Shown here in pieces: positions 55,328 through 64,000 of a stretch of DNA of 64,000 nucleotides (position 1 is its first letter; every line of letters begins with the position of its first letter). The notes below the pieces were generated by a model, which was not told the DNA's origin, did no database searches, and was given only the letters and a program-made list of their open reading frames with translations. The position numbers and the translations under genes are program-made. Source of the stretch: Streptomyces violaceorubidus (GTDB lineage: Bacteria > Actinomycetota > Actinomycetes > Streptomycetales > Streptomycetaceae). The stretch lies in the NCBI RefSeq assembly GCF_000717995.1, contig NZ_JODM01000002.1, forward strand, positions 1 to 64,000. Reading direction: 5' to 3'.

Positions 55328-58300
55328 CTAGGAGGGCAGTTCCTTGAGCTGGATGTTGCGGAAGGAGACCTGGTCGTCGGCGCCGTGGTTCTGGAGGCCG
55401 ATGTAGCCGTCGGTCAGGCTCCGCTCGGGGTCCTTGTTGGTGAAGTCGTTGATCTTGACCCCGTTGAGGAACACCTGGAGGCGTTCGCCCTGGACCTTGA
55501 TCTCGTAGGAGTTCCACTGGCCGGGCGGCCGCAGGACCTGGTCACGGGCCTTGATGTTCGCCGCCTTGAACGTGTAGATCGCACCGGTGGTGCGGTCCAC
55601 GGCGTCCGTGGCGTCGATCTGGACCTCGTAGCCCTTGTTCACCGCGGACCAGGGGTCGTCGGAGGCCGGGAAGCCCACGAAGACACCGGAGTTGTCGTCG
55701 CCCCGCATCTTCCAGTCGAGCTTGAGGGAGTACGACTTCAGCTCCTTGGCCTGGTACCAGAGCAGGCCCATGCCGCCCTCGGACTCCAGGACGCCGTCCT
55801 TGACGTTGAACTTGCCGGGTCCGGCCTGCTTCCAGCCCTCGAGCGTCTGGCCGTTGAAGATGTCCCGGTAGCCCTTGGCCGGCTTGCAGTCCCCCTTGAC
55901 CTGGCCGGTGGCGTACTGCATGCCGCCGAGCAGGTGGCCGCGGAAGGCCTCGTCCGCGTAGGACTCCTTGGTGTGGCCCATGCCGGTGTAGAAGGAGCGG
56001 CCGCCGCCGTAGCTCTGGCACCAGGCGATCGGGTGGTCGCCCTTCATGGTGCCGCCGGAGTAGGTCGTCTCGTCCAGGGTGGCGAGGACCTTGGCCTGCT
56101 CACGCGGGTTGGTGCGGTAGTTGTACCACTCGTCGGTGCGCTCCCAGGCGTCGTCCAGGTGCGCGGTGGCCGGGTGGTCGTGGTCCTCGACGCGGACGGT
56201 GGCCTTCTGGATGGCCGGGTGCGAGTCGAAGTAGGCGCCGACGAGGCCGCCGTAGAACTCCCAGTCGTACTCGGTGTCGGCGGCGGCGTGGATGCCCAGG
56301 TAGCCGCCGCCGTTCTTGACGTAGTTCTCGAACGCCTTCTGCTGGTCGGCGTTGAGGACGTCACCGGTGGTGGACAGGAAGGCGACCGCGTCGTACTTGG
56401 CGAGGTTGGCCGTGGTGAACTGCCCGGCCTCCTCGGTCGCGGTCACGGAGATGCCGGCCGGGGTGCCCAGCTCCTTCAGGGCGGCGATGCCCGCCGGGAT
56501 GGAGTCGTGGCGGAAACCCGCGGTCTTGGAGAAGACCAGGACCTTCTTGCCGGCCTGGAACGGCTCCGTGGAGAACTCGAAGTCGTCGATGTCGAACAGC
56601 GCGCCCTCGCCGCCCCTGAAGACCAGGTAGACGTCGGTGGTCTTCTTGGGCAGGGCCCGCAGCGGCACGTCGACGTTCTGGAAGGTCTCCCAGCCGCCGG
56701 TCGGCGGGATGTACGCCGAGCCGTGCAGCGGGCCGGTGGGCGAGCCGGTGCGCACCTCGACGTAGCCGCCGGCCCCGCCGGAGGAGGCCCGTACGGTCAG
56801 CTTCTTCTGCCCGTCGAACTTGTAGGGGCTGAAGGAGATCCAGTCGCCGTCGTCGATGTTGCCGACGGTCTTGCCGCCGTTGGCGCCGGTCTTGTCGATC
56901 GGCGCCACGCCCTGCTGGGCGGTGAAGTGCTCGGCCTGGCGGTGCGGGGGCTGGATCACGGTGCGGGCGGTGCCGGTCAGGGCCTCCTGGCCGTTCGCCC
57001 CGCCGTCGGTGTAGCTGGCGCCGACGACGCCGTAGATGTTGGCGTTGGGGTCGTGGCCGCCGTCGCCCGGCGGCGGGTTGAGGGTGCCCTCACAGCCCAT
57101 CTCGCTGGTCAGCTCGTGGGCGTGGGAGTCGTGTCCGAGGCTGTAGGCGACCTTGACCTTGGAGCAGTCGATCGTCTCCTCGGGGTCGGTGACCTTCACC
57201 TTGAAGGGGATGGGCTGCCCCATGGGAAGGAGGGTGCCGTTGCCGGGGGTCTCGATGACCACCTTGGGCTCGGTGTTGCCGACCACGATCCGGACGCTGG
57301 CGTGGCCGGTGTTGCCCTCGGGGTCCTTGGCGGTGAAGGTCGCGGAGTAGGTGCCGACCTTCTTGTACTGGTGCGTGGGGGTGAGTCCCTCGCCCTTGGT
57401 GCCGTCGCCGAAGTCCCAGGCGTAGGTGAGGTCCGGGGAGTCGGCGTCCTTGGCGGAGCCGGTGAAGGCGACCTTCAGGCCGGCGGCGCCGGACGTCTTG
57501 TTCGCGCTCACCTCGGCGATCGGGGAGAAGCCGTCCGCGGCGTTCTCGATCCGGTACAGGGCGGAGTCCTTGTCGCCCTGGAACCAGGACAGGCCGTAGT
57601 CCAGGACGTAGAGCGCGCCGTCGGGGCCGAACTCCATGTCCATGATCTGGGTGCCGGTCCACGGGAAGTCGTTGATCTTGGCGACCGCTCCGTCCTCGGT
57701 CTGCTCGATCCGCTTGATCCACCGGCGGCCGAACTCACCGGCGAAGAAGTCCCCGTCGTACTCCTCGGGGAACTTGACGCTGGAGTCGAGCTCGGGGTCG
57801 TAGCGGTAGACCGGGCCGCCCATCGGGGACTCGGAGCCGCTGCCGAACTCGGGCACGGAGTCGTCGTCGTACGGGATCCAGGCGGCCTGCGCGGGCGGCA
57901 GGTCGGTGAGACCGGTGTTGTGCGGCGAGGTGTTCTTCGGGGCCGCGCAGTCGAAGGTCTCGCCGGAGGTCCTGGTGGCGAAGTCGTAGTCGACGTACGG
58001 GTCGTTGTCCCCGGTGCAGAAGGGCCAGCCGAAGTTGGCGGCCTTGGTGACCTTGGCGAACTCGACCTGTCCGGCCGGACCGCGCTTCGGGTCGGCGGCG
58101 CCGGCGTCGGGACCGTAGTCGCCGACGTAGACCGTGCCGGTCTTCTTGTCGACGCTGATCCGGAACGGGTTGCGGAAGCCCATCGCGTAGATCTCGGGCC
58201 GGGTCTTGTCCGTGCCCGGCTCGAAGAGGTTGCCCTCCGGGATGGTGTAGGAGCCGTCCTCGGCGACCTTGATGCGCAGCAGCTTGCCGCGCAGGTCGTT

Positions 58301-59041
58301 GGTGTTGCCGGCGCTGCGCCGGGCGTCGAAGGCCGGGTTGCGGTCGGCGCGCTCGTCGATCGGCGTGTAGCCGTCGGAGGCGAAGGGGTTGGTGTCGTCG
58401 CCGGTGGAGAGGTAGAGGTTCCCCTCGGCGTCGAAGGCGATGTCGCCGCCGACGTGGCAGCAGGTGCCGCGCGAGGCCGCGACGTCCAGGACCTTCTTCT
58501 CGCTGGCCATGTCCAGCGTGCCGTTGGGGTTGAGGACGAAGCGGGAGAGGCGGTTGACGCCGTCGAACTTCTTGAAGTCCTCGGCGGTGCCGTTCTCCGG
58601 GGCGTCGCCCGCGGGGGTGTCGAGCGGCGGGGCGTAGTAGAGGTAGATCGCCCGGTTGTTCGCGAAGTCCGGGTCGATGCCTACGCCCTGCAGGCCCTCC
58701 TCGTCGTGGTTGTAGACGGGGATCTTGCCGGCGACCTTGGTGACGCCGCCCTGGTCGGTCAGGCGCAGTGTGCCGTCGCGGGCGGTGTGCAGGACGCTGC
58801 GGTCCGGGAGCACCGCGAGCGACATCGGCTCGCCCATCTCGGGCTCGCCCTTGGCGAGCGGTACCTGCTGGAACTGTCCCTCGGCCGCCGCCGTCCCGTC
58901 GTGCTCCGGGTGGCCCGGATGGGCGCCGGCGACGGTGGCCGGGGTGCCCACGGCCAGCAGCAGGCCGGTGAACAGGGCGAGGGTGGTGCGAAGCCTGGGG
59001 CGCCTCGCGGTCGTGGTGCCTTTGAGTCTGGTTCTGTGCAC
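55328..59041 (-). CDS. large secreted protein: sugar dehydrogenase (PQQ-type propeller)-PKD-CBM6-ThuA-DUF1080
   Basis: 1237 aa. Signal peptide about 1-41 (LRTTLALFTGLLLAVGTPATVAGA). A GSDH/sorbosone-dehydrogenase beta-propeller runs from ~50 to 480 (LQGVGIDPDFANNRAIYLYY, LYLSTGDDTNPF, RNPFRISVDKKTGTVYVGDYG). PKD domain ~507-600 (YAWDFGDGTKGEGLTPTHQY). CBM6-like jelly roll ~699-825. ThuA glutamine-amidotransferase-like domain ~829-1045 (VLVFSKTAGFRHDSI). DUF1080/3-keto-disaccharide hydrolase domain ~1054-1237. GTG 59041 follows GGAGGG at the right distance. The combination implies extracellular oxidation and cleavage of a keto-glycoside bound to a polymer. It is monocistronic, with tandem terminators after it and a palindrome upstream. 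Confidence 0.92.
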   Translation of the reverse strand: MHRTRLKGTTTARRPRLRTTLALFTGLLLAVGTPATVAGAHPGHPEHDGTAAAEGQFQQVPLAKGEPEMGEPMSLAVLPDRSVLHTARDGTLRLTDQGGVTKVAGKIPVYNHDEEGLQGVGIDPDFANNRAIYLYYAPPLDTPAGDAPENGTAEDFKKFDGVNRLSRFVLNPNGTLDMASEKKVLDVAASRGTCCHVGGDIAFDAEGNLYLSTGDDTNPFASDGYTPIDERADRNPAFDARRSAGNTNDLRGKLLRIKVAEDGSYTIPEGNLFEPGTDKTRPEIYAMGFRNPFRISVDKKTGTVYVGDYGPDAGAADPKRGPAGQVEFAKVTKAANFGWPFCTGDNDPYVDYDFATRTSGETFDCAAPKNTSPHNTGLTDLPPAQAAWIPYDDDSVPEFGSGSESPMGGPVYRYDPELDSSVKFPEEYDGDFFAGEFGRRWIKRIEQTEDGAVAKINDFPWTGTQIMDMEFGPDGALYVLDYGLSWFQGDKDSALYRIENAADGFSPIAEVSANKTSGAAGLKVAFTGSAKDADSPDLTYAWDFGDGTKGEGLTPTHQYKKVGTYSATFTAKDPEGNTGHASVRIVVGNTEPKVVIETPGNGTLLPMGQPIPFKVKVTDPEETIDCSKVKVAYSLGHDSHAHELTSEMGCEGTLNPPPGDGGHDPNANIYGVVGASYTDGGANGQEALTGTARTVIQPPHRQAEHFTAQQGVAPIDKTGANGGKTVGNIDDGDWISFSPYKFDGQKKLTVRASSGGAGGYVEVRTGSPTGPLHGSAYIPPTGGWETFQNVDVPLRALPKKTTDVYLVFRGGEGALFDIDDFEFSTEPFQAGKKVLVFSKTAGFRHDSIPAGIAALKELGTPAGISVTATEEAGQFTTANLAKYDAVAFLSTTGDVLNADQQKAFENYVKNGGGYLGIHAAADTEYDWEFYGGLVGAYFDSHPAIQKATVRVEDHDHPATAHLDDAWERTDEWYNYRTNPREQAKVLATLDETTYSGGTMKGDHPIAWCQSYGGGRSFYTGMGHTKESYADEAFRGHLLGGMQYATGQVKGDCKPAKGYRDIFNGQTLEGWKQAGPGKFNVKDGVLESEGGMGLLWYQAKELKSYSLKLDWKMRGDDNSGVFVGFPASDDPWSAVNKGYEVQIDATDAVDRTTGAIYTFKAANIKARDQVLRPPGQWNSYEIKVQGERLQVFLNGVKINDFTNKDPERSLTDGYIGLQNHGADDQVSFRNIQLKELPS

Positions 59042-59131
59042 GAAGTCCCTCCGGGAACGGGTGGGCCGTACGGGATGGGTGCGAAGACGTGCGATGCGGG
59101 CGCCGGGGTGCGCCGTCACCCCGGAGGCGTG

Positions 59132-59146
59132 AGTGTCCTGGACACT
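59132..59146. promoter_or_regulatory. palindromic operator candidate upstream of the secreted multidomain protein
   Basis: AGTGTCC-T-GGACACT is a 7-1-7 perfect palindrome 91 bases before the GTG start. The form fits a sugar-responsive LacI/GntR/other dimeric repressor. It does not match the DasR consensus. Confidence 0.55.
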
Positions 59147-59250
59147 TCAGGGACGGTAACCGCGTTCTTCCGGGGCGAACACCCCTTGGACCGGGGCTGG
59201 TTGAACTTTTTCCCAACTCAGGACAAAGCGGGATTCGGGCAGGCCGGACT

Positions 59251-59276
59251 GGGGACCGGCGGGTGGTCCGGTCCCC
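59251..59276 (-). terminator. hairpin terminator downstream of the sugar isomerase
   Basis: GGGGACCGG (59251-59259) pairs with CCGGTCCCC (59268-59276) around eight bases, 60 bases after the isomerase stop, ending the ribose-type transporter operon. The rest of 59042-59335 holds the upstream region of the secreted protein gene. Confidence 0.65.
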
Positions 59277-59335
59277 GTCCCGACCTGCTGCTCGGGCTCA
59301 CCGATCGGCTGGGGACCGGCTGCGGTCCCCGCGGA

Positions 59336-60334
59336 TCAGCTGTTGAACGCTGCGTCGAAGGACGCGCTGGGCGGCTCGAAGTCGAAGGCCTTGAGGCGGT
59401 TCAGGGCCTCGGGTGCGCCCTGCAGCCGGTCCATGCCGGCGTCCTCCCACTCGACGGAGACGGGTCCCCGGTAGTCGATGGAGCGCAGCATGCGGAACAC
59501 GTCCTCCCAGGGGACGTCGCCGTGCCCGGCCGACACGAAGTCCCAGCCGCGCCGGGGGTCGCCCCACGGCAGGTGGGAGCCGAGCCGTCCGTTGCGGCCG
59601 TCGAGGCGCTTGCGGGCCTCCTTGCAGTCGACGTGGTAGACGCGGTCGCGGAAGTCCCACAGGAAGCCGACGGGGTCGAGGTCCTGCCACACGAAGTGCG
59701 AGGGGTCGAAGTTGAGGCCGAAGGCCGGCCGGTGGTCGACCGCTTCCAGCGCGCGCTGCGTGGTCCAGTAGTCGTAGGCGATCTCGCTGGGGTGCACCTC
59801 GTGGGCGAAGCGCACGCCCTCGGCGTCGAAGACGTCCAGGATCGGGTTCCAGCGGTCGGCGAAGTCCTGGTAGCCGCGTTCGATCATCGACTCGGGCGCG
59901 GGCGGGAACATGGCGACCAGGTGCCAGATGGCCGAGCCGGTGAAGCCGATGACGGTGTCGACGCCCAGACGTGCGGCGGCCCGTGCGGTGTCCTTGATCT
60001 CGGCGGCGGCGCGCTGCCGTACGCCCTCCGCGTCGCCGTCGCCCCAGATCCGCGCGGGCAGGATGGCCTCGTGGCGCTCGTCGATGATGGCGTCGCACAC
60101 CGCCTGGCCGACCAGGTGGTTGGAGACGGCCCAGCACTTGAGGCCGTACTTGTCGAGCAGTTGGTGCCGGGAGTCCACGTAGGAGGGATCGGCGAGGGCC
60201 TTGTCCACTTCGAAGTGGTCGCCCCAGCAGGCGAGTTCCAGGCCGTCGTAGCCGAAGTCGCGGGCGAGGCGGCAGACCTCCTCCAGGGGAAGGTCCGCCC
60301 ACTGACCGGTGAAGAGCGTGAAGTTGCGCGGCAT
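59336..60334 (-). CDS. sugar phosphate isomerase/epimerase (AP-endonuclease-2 TIM barrel)
   Basis: 332 aa. TIM-barrel metal site residues are in [52 protein letters not shown] (metal Glu/His), [11 protein letters not shown] (Asp/His), YHVDCKEA and [12 protein letters not shown] (final Glu). It is the common partner of Gfo/Idh oxidoreductases in degradation of glycosides or inositols through keto-sugars. Sixteen bases from the Gfo/Idh gene, same operon. Exact substrate unknown. Confidence 0.9.
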   Translation of the reverse strand: MPRNFTLFTGQWADLPLEEVCRLARDFGYDGLELACWGDHFEVDKALADPSYVDSRHQLLDKYGLKCWAVSNHLVGQAVCDAIIDERHEAILPARIWGDGDAEGVRQRAAAEIKDTARAAARLGVDTVIGFTGSAIWHLVAMFPPAPESMIERGYQDFADRWNPILDVFDAEGVRFAHEVHPSEIAYDYWTTQRALEAVDHRPAFGLNFDPSHFVWQDLDPVGFLWDFRDRVYHVDCKEARKRLDGRNGRLGSHLPWGDPRRGWDFVSAGHGDVPWEDVFRMLRSIDYRGPVSVEWEDAGMDRLQGAPEALNRLKAFDFEPPSASFDAAFNS

Positions 60335-60350
60335 GTCGCTGCCAGCCTCC

Positions 60351-61643
60351 TCAGGGGGTGATCGGGGTGTAGACGGAGTTCTTCTCGGCGCTCTCCTCCA
60401 CGGCCGCGAGCACGCGCTGCACCTGCAGCCCTTCGGCGAAGGAGGGTTCGGGCGCGCGGCCCTCGGCGACGGCGTGCACGAGGTCGCGCACCTGGTGCAC
60501 GAAGGTGTGCTCGTAGCCGAGTCCGTGGCCCGGCGGCCACCAGGCGTCCAGGTAGGGATGCTGGGGCTCGGTGACCAGGATCCGGCGGAAGCCCGCGTGC
60601 TCCGCGGATTCGGTGGCGTCGTGGTACTCCAGCTCGTTGAGCCGTTCCAGGTCGAAGGCGAGCGAGCCGCGCTCGCCGTTGAGTTCGATGCGCAGGGCGT
60701 TCTTGCGGCCGGTGGCGTACCGGGTGGCCTCGAAGGAGACCAGTGCGCCGGAGGTGAGGCGGCCGGTGAACACGGCGGCGTCGTCCACGGTGACCTGCCC
60801 CGTCACCCCGTCCGCCGAGCCCGCGGACAGGCCCCGGGAGGCGCCGGCGGGCAGCGGGCGCTCCCGTACGAAGGTCTCGGTGAGGGCGGAGACGCCCGCG
60901 ATCCGCTCCCCCGACAGGTACTGGGCGAGGTCGACGATGTGGGCGCCGAGGTCGCCGAGCGCCCCCGACCCGGCCAGTTCCTTGCGCAGCCGCCAGGTGA
61001 GCGGGGCCCTCGGGTCCACCAGCCAGTCCTGGAGGTAGGTCACCCGCAGGTGCCGCAGGCGGCCGACGCGGCCCTCGGCGACCATCCGCCGGGCCAGCGC
61101 GGTGGCCGGCACCCGGCGGTAGTTGAAGCCGACCATCGCCAGCTGCCCGCGCATCCTGGCCTCGTCGGCGGCGCGGGTCATCGCCTGCGCCTCCTCGACG
61201 GTGTTGGCGAGCGGCTTCTCGCACAGGACGTGTTTCCCGGCGGCGAGCGCGGCCAGCGCGATCTCGGCGTGGCTGTCGCCGGGGGTGCAGATGTCGACGA
61301 GGTCGATGTCGTCCCGTTCGACCAGGGTCCGCCAGTCGGTCTCGGTGCTCGCCCAGCCGTGCCGGTCGGCCGCCAGGCGGACGGCGTCGGCGTCCCGTCC
61401 GCAGATCGCGGCCTGCACCGGGTTCAGCGGCAGGTCGAAGACCCGGCCGGCGGTGCGCCAGCCCTGGGAGTGGGCGGCACCCATGAAGGCGTAGCCGACC
61501 ATGCCGACGCGCAGGGGCGGTCTGGTCGCGGACGCCCCCGTCGCCGCCCCGGCCCCGGCGTCGGTCCCGGTATCGGTCCCGCTGTCGGTCCCGGCGGCTG
61601 CCTCTTCGGCGCCGGCCCCCTCGGGCTGCTGCGGCTGTCCCAT
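60351..61643 (-). CDS. Gfo/Idh/MocA-family oxidoreductase
   Basis: 430 aa. After an ~40-residue Ala/Thr/Gly tract with TGTD/SGTD repeats comes the NAD(P) Rossmann fold [19 protein letters not shown], then the catalytic-site signature [20 protein letters not shown] with the EKP lysine. The C-terminal sheet domain has [14 protein letters not shown] with the H-x3-D pair. It oxidises or reduces a sugar carbon. GGAGGAC eight bases before ATG. It sits between the binding protein and the isomerase in a transporter operon, so it processes the imported sugar. Confidence 0.92.
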   Translation of the reverse strand: MGQPQQPEGAGAEEAAAGTDSGTDTGTDAGAGAATGASATRPPLRVGMVGYAFMGAAHSQGWRTAGRVFDLPLNPVQAAICGRDADAVRLAADRHGWASTETDWRTLVERDDIDLVDICTPGDSHAEIALAALAAGKHVLCEKPLANTVEEAQAMTRAADEARMRGQLAMVGFNYRRVPATALARRMVAEGRVGRLRHLRVTYLQDWLVDPRAPLTWRLRKELAGSGALGDLGAHIVDLAQYLSGERIAGVSALTETFVRERPLPAGASRGLSAGSADGVTGQVTVDDAAVFTGRLTSGALVSFEATRYATGRKNALRIELNGERGSLAFDLERLNELEYHDATESAEHAGFRRILVTEPQHPYLDAWWPPGHGLGYEHTFVHQVRDLVHAVAEGRAPEPSFAEGLQVQRVLAAVEESAEKNSVYTPITP

Positions 61644-61732
61644 GCGGATGTCCTCCTCGTCGTGGTGGCGCGGTGGGGGTGGGCCCCGCCCCGGCGGACC
61701 GGCTGGTCGGGCCGCCGCCGGGGCGGCGCCCG

Positions 61733-62779
61733 TCACTTGAAGCCGGTGGACATGTACTGGTCGACGTTGTCCTTGTCGACGACGGCCGAGTAGCAGGTGA
61801 CGGTGGAGGGGATCTCGAACTCGGCGAGGCCGCTGACGCCCTTGCCCTGGCCCAGCGCGCGGGCCAGGTCGATCGCGGAGGCCGCCATGGTGGGCGGGTA
61901 GAGCACCGTCGCCTTCAGCACGCCGCGGTCGGCCTTGATGGCCTCGAAGGCGGAGAGCGCGCCCGCGCCGCCGACCATCAGGAAGTCGTCGCGTCCGGCC
62001 TGCTCGATGGCGCGCAGGGCGCCCACGCCCTGGTCGTCGTCGTGGTTCCACAGGGCGTCGAAGTCCGACTGGGCCTGGAGCAGCTGGGCCATCTTGGCCT
62101 GGCCGGACTCGACGGTGAACTCGGCGGCCTGGCGGGCCACCTTCTTGATGTTCGGGTAGTTCTTCAGTCCGTCGTCGAAGCCCTGGGTGCGCTGCTGGGT
62201 CAGTTCCAGGTTGTCGATGCCGGCCAGTTCTATGACCCGGGCGTTCGGCTTGTCCTTGAGCTTCTCGCCGATGTAGTGGGCGGCGTTGAGGCCCATGCCG
62301 TAGTTGTCGCCGCCGACCCAGCAGCGGTAGGCCTGGGGGCTGTTGAAGATGCGGTCCAGGTTGATGACCGGGATGCCGGCCCGCATCGCCTTGAGGCCGA
62401 CCTGGGTGAGCGCCTTGCCGTCGGCGGGCAGCACCACCAGGACGTCGACCTTCTTGTTGATGAGGGTCTCGATCTGCCCGATCTGCTGCGCGGTGTCGTT
62501 GGAGCCCTCGGTGACCTCCAGGGTGACTTCCGAGTACTTCTCCGCGCGCTTCTTGGCGTTGTCGTTGATGGCGTTGAGCCAGCCGTGGTCGGCCTGCGGT
62601 CCCGCGTAGCCGATGGTGATCGGCTTGCCGGGCTTGTCGTCGGCGGCCGGCTGGGTGTCCGCGGCGGCCTTGTCCTCGCCGTCGTCGGGGTCGTTGCTGG
62701 TGCACCCCGTGAGGACGGCACCGGCGGACACGGCGGCGGCTCCGAAGAGCAGCCCTCTGCGACTCGTGAGCTTCGTCAT
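61733..62779 (-). CDS. sugar-binding lipoprotein, ribose/xylose type (periplasmic-binding family 4)
   Basis: A 348-aa binding protein. The signal MTKLTSRRGLLFGAAAVSAGAVLTGC is a Tat-like lipoprotein leader (SRRGLLF and lipobox LTGC). ITIGYAGPQADHGWLNAINDNAKKRAEKY, LINKKVDVLVVLPADGKALTQV and GIPVINLDRIF are family marks, and DALWNHDDDQGVGALRAIEQ is a ligand-binding segment. It delivers a monosaccharide-type ligand to the adjacent permease. Gap to the Gfo/Idh gene is 89 bases. Confidence 0.93.
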   Translation of the reverse strand: MTKLTSRRGLLFGAAAVSAGAVLTGCTSNDPDDGEDKAAADTQPAADDKPGKPITIGYAGPQADHGWLNAINDNAKKRAEKYSEVTLEVTEGSNDTAQQIGQIETLINKKVDVLVVLPADGKALTQVGLKAMRAGIPVINLDRIFNSPQAYRCWVGGDNYGMGLNAAHYIGEKLKDKPNARVIELAGIDNLELTQQRTQGFDDGLKNYPNIKKVARQAAEFTVESGQAKMAQLLQAQSDFDALWNHDDDQGVGALRAIEQAGRDDFLMVGGAGALSAFEAIKADRGVLKATVLYPPTMAASAIDLARALGQGKGVSGLAEFEIPSTVTCYSAVVDKDNVDQYMSTGFK

Positions 62780-62796
62780 GACGGTGAACCCTTTCC

Positions 62797-63816
62797 TCAG
62801 TGCGTGCTTGCGGTACGGCGCTGGACCAGCACGGCGGCGACGATGATCGCGCCCTTGGCGATCTGCTGCACGTCGGTCTGCAGGTTGTTCAGGGCGAAGA
62901 TGTTGGTGATCGTGGTGAAGATCAGGACGCCCAGCACGGAGCCGAGGATGTGGCCCCGGCCGCCGGTCAGCAGGGTGCCGCCGATGATCGCGGCGGCGAT
63001 GGCGTCGAGTTCGTAGAGGTTGCCGTTGGTGTTCTGGCCGGAGCCGGCCAGGACGATCAGCAGGAAGGCCGCGATGCCGCAGCACAGCCCGGACAGCAGG
63101 TAGAGGTAGAGCCGCTGGCGGCGGACGTCGATGCCGGCGAGACGGGCGGCCTCCGCGTTGCCGCCGACGGCGACGGTGCGCCGTCCGAAGGTGGTCCGGT
63201 TGAGCACCAGCCAGCCGATGACGGTGACGGCCGCGAAGACCAGGACCAGCGGCGGGATGCCGAGGATGTAGGCGTCGCGCTCGCCGAGGTCCAGAACGCT
63301 GGAGACCGTGACGACCTGGGTGCGGCCGTCGGTGATCTGGAGCGCGAGGCCGCGGGCCGAGGCCAGCATGGCGAGGGTGGCGATGAAGGGGACCATCTGG
63401 CCGAAGGCGATGAGCACCCCGTTGACCAGTCCGCAGCCGACTCCCACCACGACGGCGGTGAAGAGGATGCCGAAGAACCCGTACTCCTGGGTGGCGACCG
63501 TGGTGGCCCACACCGAGGCCAGGGCGACGATGGCGCCGACCGACAGGTCGATGCCGCCGGAGACGATGACGAAGGTCATGCCTACGGTGACGACGCCGAT
63601 CACGGACGCCTGGGTGAGCACCAGCTGGAGGTTGCGGGTGTCGAGGAACGAGTCGGGCTGGGTGATGCCGCCGATCAGGACCAGTACGGCGAGCACGCCG
63701 AGCAGGGTGAGGGTGCGGACGTCGGCGCGGCCCAACCGGACCCGCCAGGCGGGCGGACCGTCCACGGGTGCCGCCTTGCCGGTGCCGTCCCGCGGCGGGG
63801 ACACGTGCTGCGTCAT
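62797..63816 (-). CDS. sugar ABC transporter permease (RbsC/XylH type)
   Basis: A 339-aa CUT2-family permease with 8-10 helices. Marks are TGVLAVLVLIGGITQPDSFLDTRNLQLVLTQASVIGVVTVGMTFVIVSGGIDLSVGAIVALASV (the IDLSVG signature), NPLVNGVLIAFGQMVPFIATLAM-like segment and RTVAVGGNAEAARLAGIDVRRQ. It forms a homodimeric channel. ATG overlaps the ATPase stop (ATGA). Confidence 0.94.
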   Translation of the reverse strand: MTQHVSPPRDGTGKAAPVDGPPAWRVRLGRADVRTLTLLGVLAVLVLIGGITQPDSFLDTRNLQLVLTQASVIGVVTVGMTFVIVSGGIDLSVGAIVALASVWATTVATQEYGFFGILFTAVVVGVGCGLVNGVLIAFGQMVPFIATLAMLASARGLALQITDGRTQVVTVSSVLDLGERDAYILGIPPLVLVFAAVTVIGWLVLNRTTFGRRTVAVGGNAEAARLAGIDVRRQRLYLYLLSGLCCGIAAFLLIVLAGSGQNTNGNLYELDAIAAAIIGGTLLTGGRGHILGSVLGVLIFTTITNIFALNNLQTDVQQIAKGAIIVAAVLVQRRTASTH

Positions 63817-64000
63817 GACGCCGGACTTCCTTCCATCACGAGGTCGAGTACGCGGTGTTCGTCGAGTTCGCGGGCGGGGGCCTCGTGCACGACGCGGCCC
63901 TCGCGCAGTACCAGTACGCGGTCGGCGAGACCCAGTACCTCGGGCACCTCGCTGGAGACCAGCAGGACGGCGAGGCCCTCGTCGGCCAGGCGCCGGATGA
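63813..64000 (-). CDS. sugar ABC transporter ATP-binding protein, C-terminal end (cut by window edge)
   Basis: The last 61 or so residues of an RbsA/XylG-type ATPase. SSEVPEVLGLADRVLVLREGRVVHEAPARELDEHRVLDLVMEG is the standard C-terminal region after the second nucleotide-binding domain. It is truncated at base 64000, so the 5' part lies beyond. Its TGA overlaps the permease start (ATGA). Confidence 0.93.
   Translation of the reverse strand, partial: IRRLADEGLAVLLVSSEVPEVLGLADRVLVLREGRVVHEAPARELDEHRVLDLVMEGSPAS

Noticed and set aside
59132..59146. DasR (dre) site
   Set aside because: The dre consensus core TGGTCTAGACCA is not matched; only the general GGAC/GTCC palindromic shape is shared.
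55385..60361. Very long open frame on the plus strand (over 1600 codons)
   Set aside because: It is antisense to the secreted multidomain protein and the isomerase, is Val/Gly/Leu-monotonous, has no domain signature and follows the mirror pattern expected when a GC-rich gene lacks AT-rich stop codons on its complement.

Overview
The window is a high-GC actinobacterial chromosome segment, almost certainly Streptomyces. The evidence is GC-rich third codon positions throughout, many GTG starts (and one TTG), chains of 4-base ATGA/GTGA gene overlaps, and gene order that I recognise from the SCO66xx and SCO65xx parts of the S. coelicolor map. No rRNA, CRISPR array, transposase, integrase or phage gene is visible.

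Layout. 1-1202: end of a pentose-phosphate operon (pgi, gnd). 1273-4096: a pentapeptide-like membrane protein and a beta-lactamase-fold serine hydrolase. 4121-11697: an unusual GTP-derived cluster. It holds a GTP cyclohydrolase II paralogue with Met120 in place of the key Tyr, a divergent creatininase/ArfB-like protein, an operon of degenerate PTPS, glycosyltransferase, methyltransferase and flippase-like membrane protein, a zinc-type dehydrogenase, and a CDP-alcohol phosphatidyltransferase. 11746-16418: a peptide/nickel-type uptake operon (lipoprotein, fused two-permease protein, MFS carrier) whose promoter carries a near-perfect Zur-type box. 16421-24618: GNAT, TPR protein and TPR-CHAT protease, divergent from a small protein and a membrane protein, resembling CHAT/TPR conflict systems, plus a DUF574-type methyltransferase.

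24681-30851: a beta-glucoside ABC transporter with GH1 beta-glucosidase and a divergent ROK repressor. 30944-34055: a frameshifted small gene, an EF-G paralogue and tRNA-Leu(GAG). 34197-35528: DUF2254 membrane protein. 35573-45984: an oxalate-catabolism island. sucC, sucD and an aldehyde dehydrogenase run one way. An oxalyl-CoA decarboxylase-like enzyme, formyl-CoA:oxalate CoA-transferase, fused NDP-forming acyl-CoA synthetase and OFA-family carrier run the other way. A 24-bp palindrome lies between them.

46064-55180: a Tat-exported TIM-barrel protein, then an ebo-type cluster (inositol-3-phosphate synthase, UbiA prenyltransferase/EboC, TIM-barrel, EboA, TatD-like/EboB, EboE, phosphodiesterase/EboF), mostly translationally coupled. 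55328-64000: sugar catabolism, with a large secreted multidomain dehydrogenase/ThuA/DUF1080 protein, TIM-barrel isomerase, Gfo/Idh oxidoreductase and a ribose-type ABC transporter cut by the window end.

The best candidate for an undescribed system is the GTP-derived cluster at 4121-11697. The active-site substitutions in its cyclohydrolase and PTPS homologues can be read directly and predict a product distinct from riboflavin, folate or queuosine. Second are the Zur-box transport operon without an ATPase and the CHAT/TPR module with a divergent palindromic operator.
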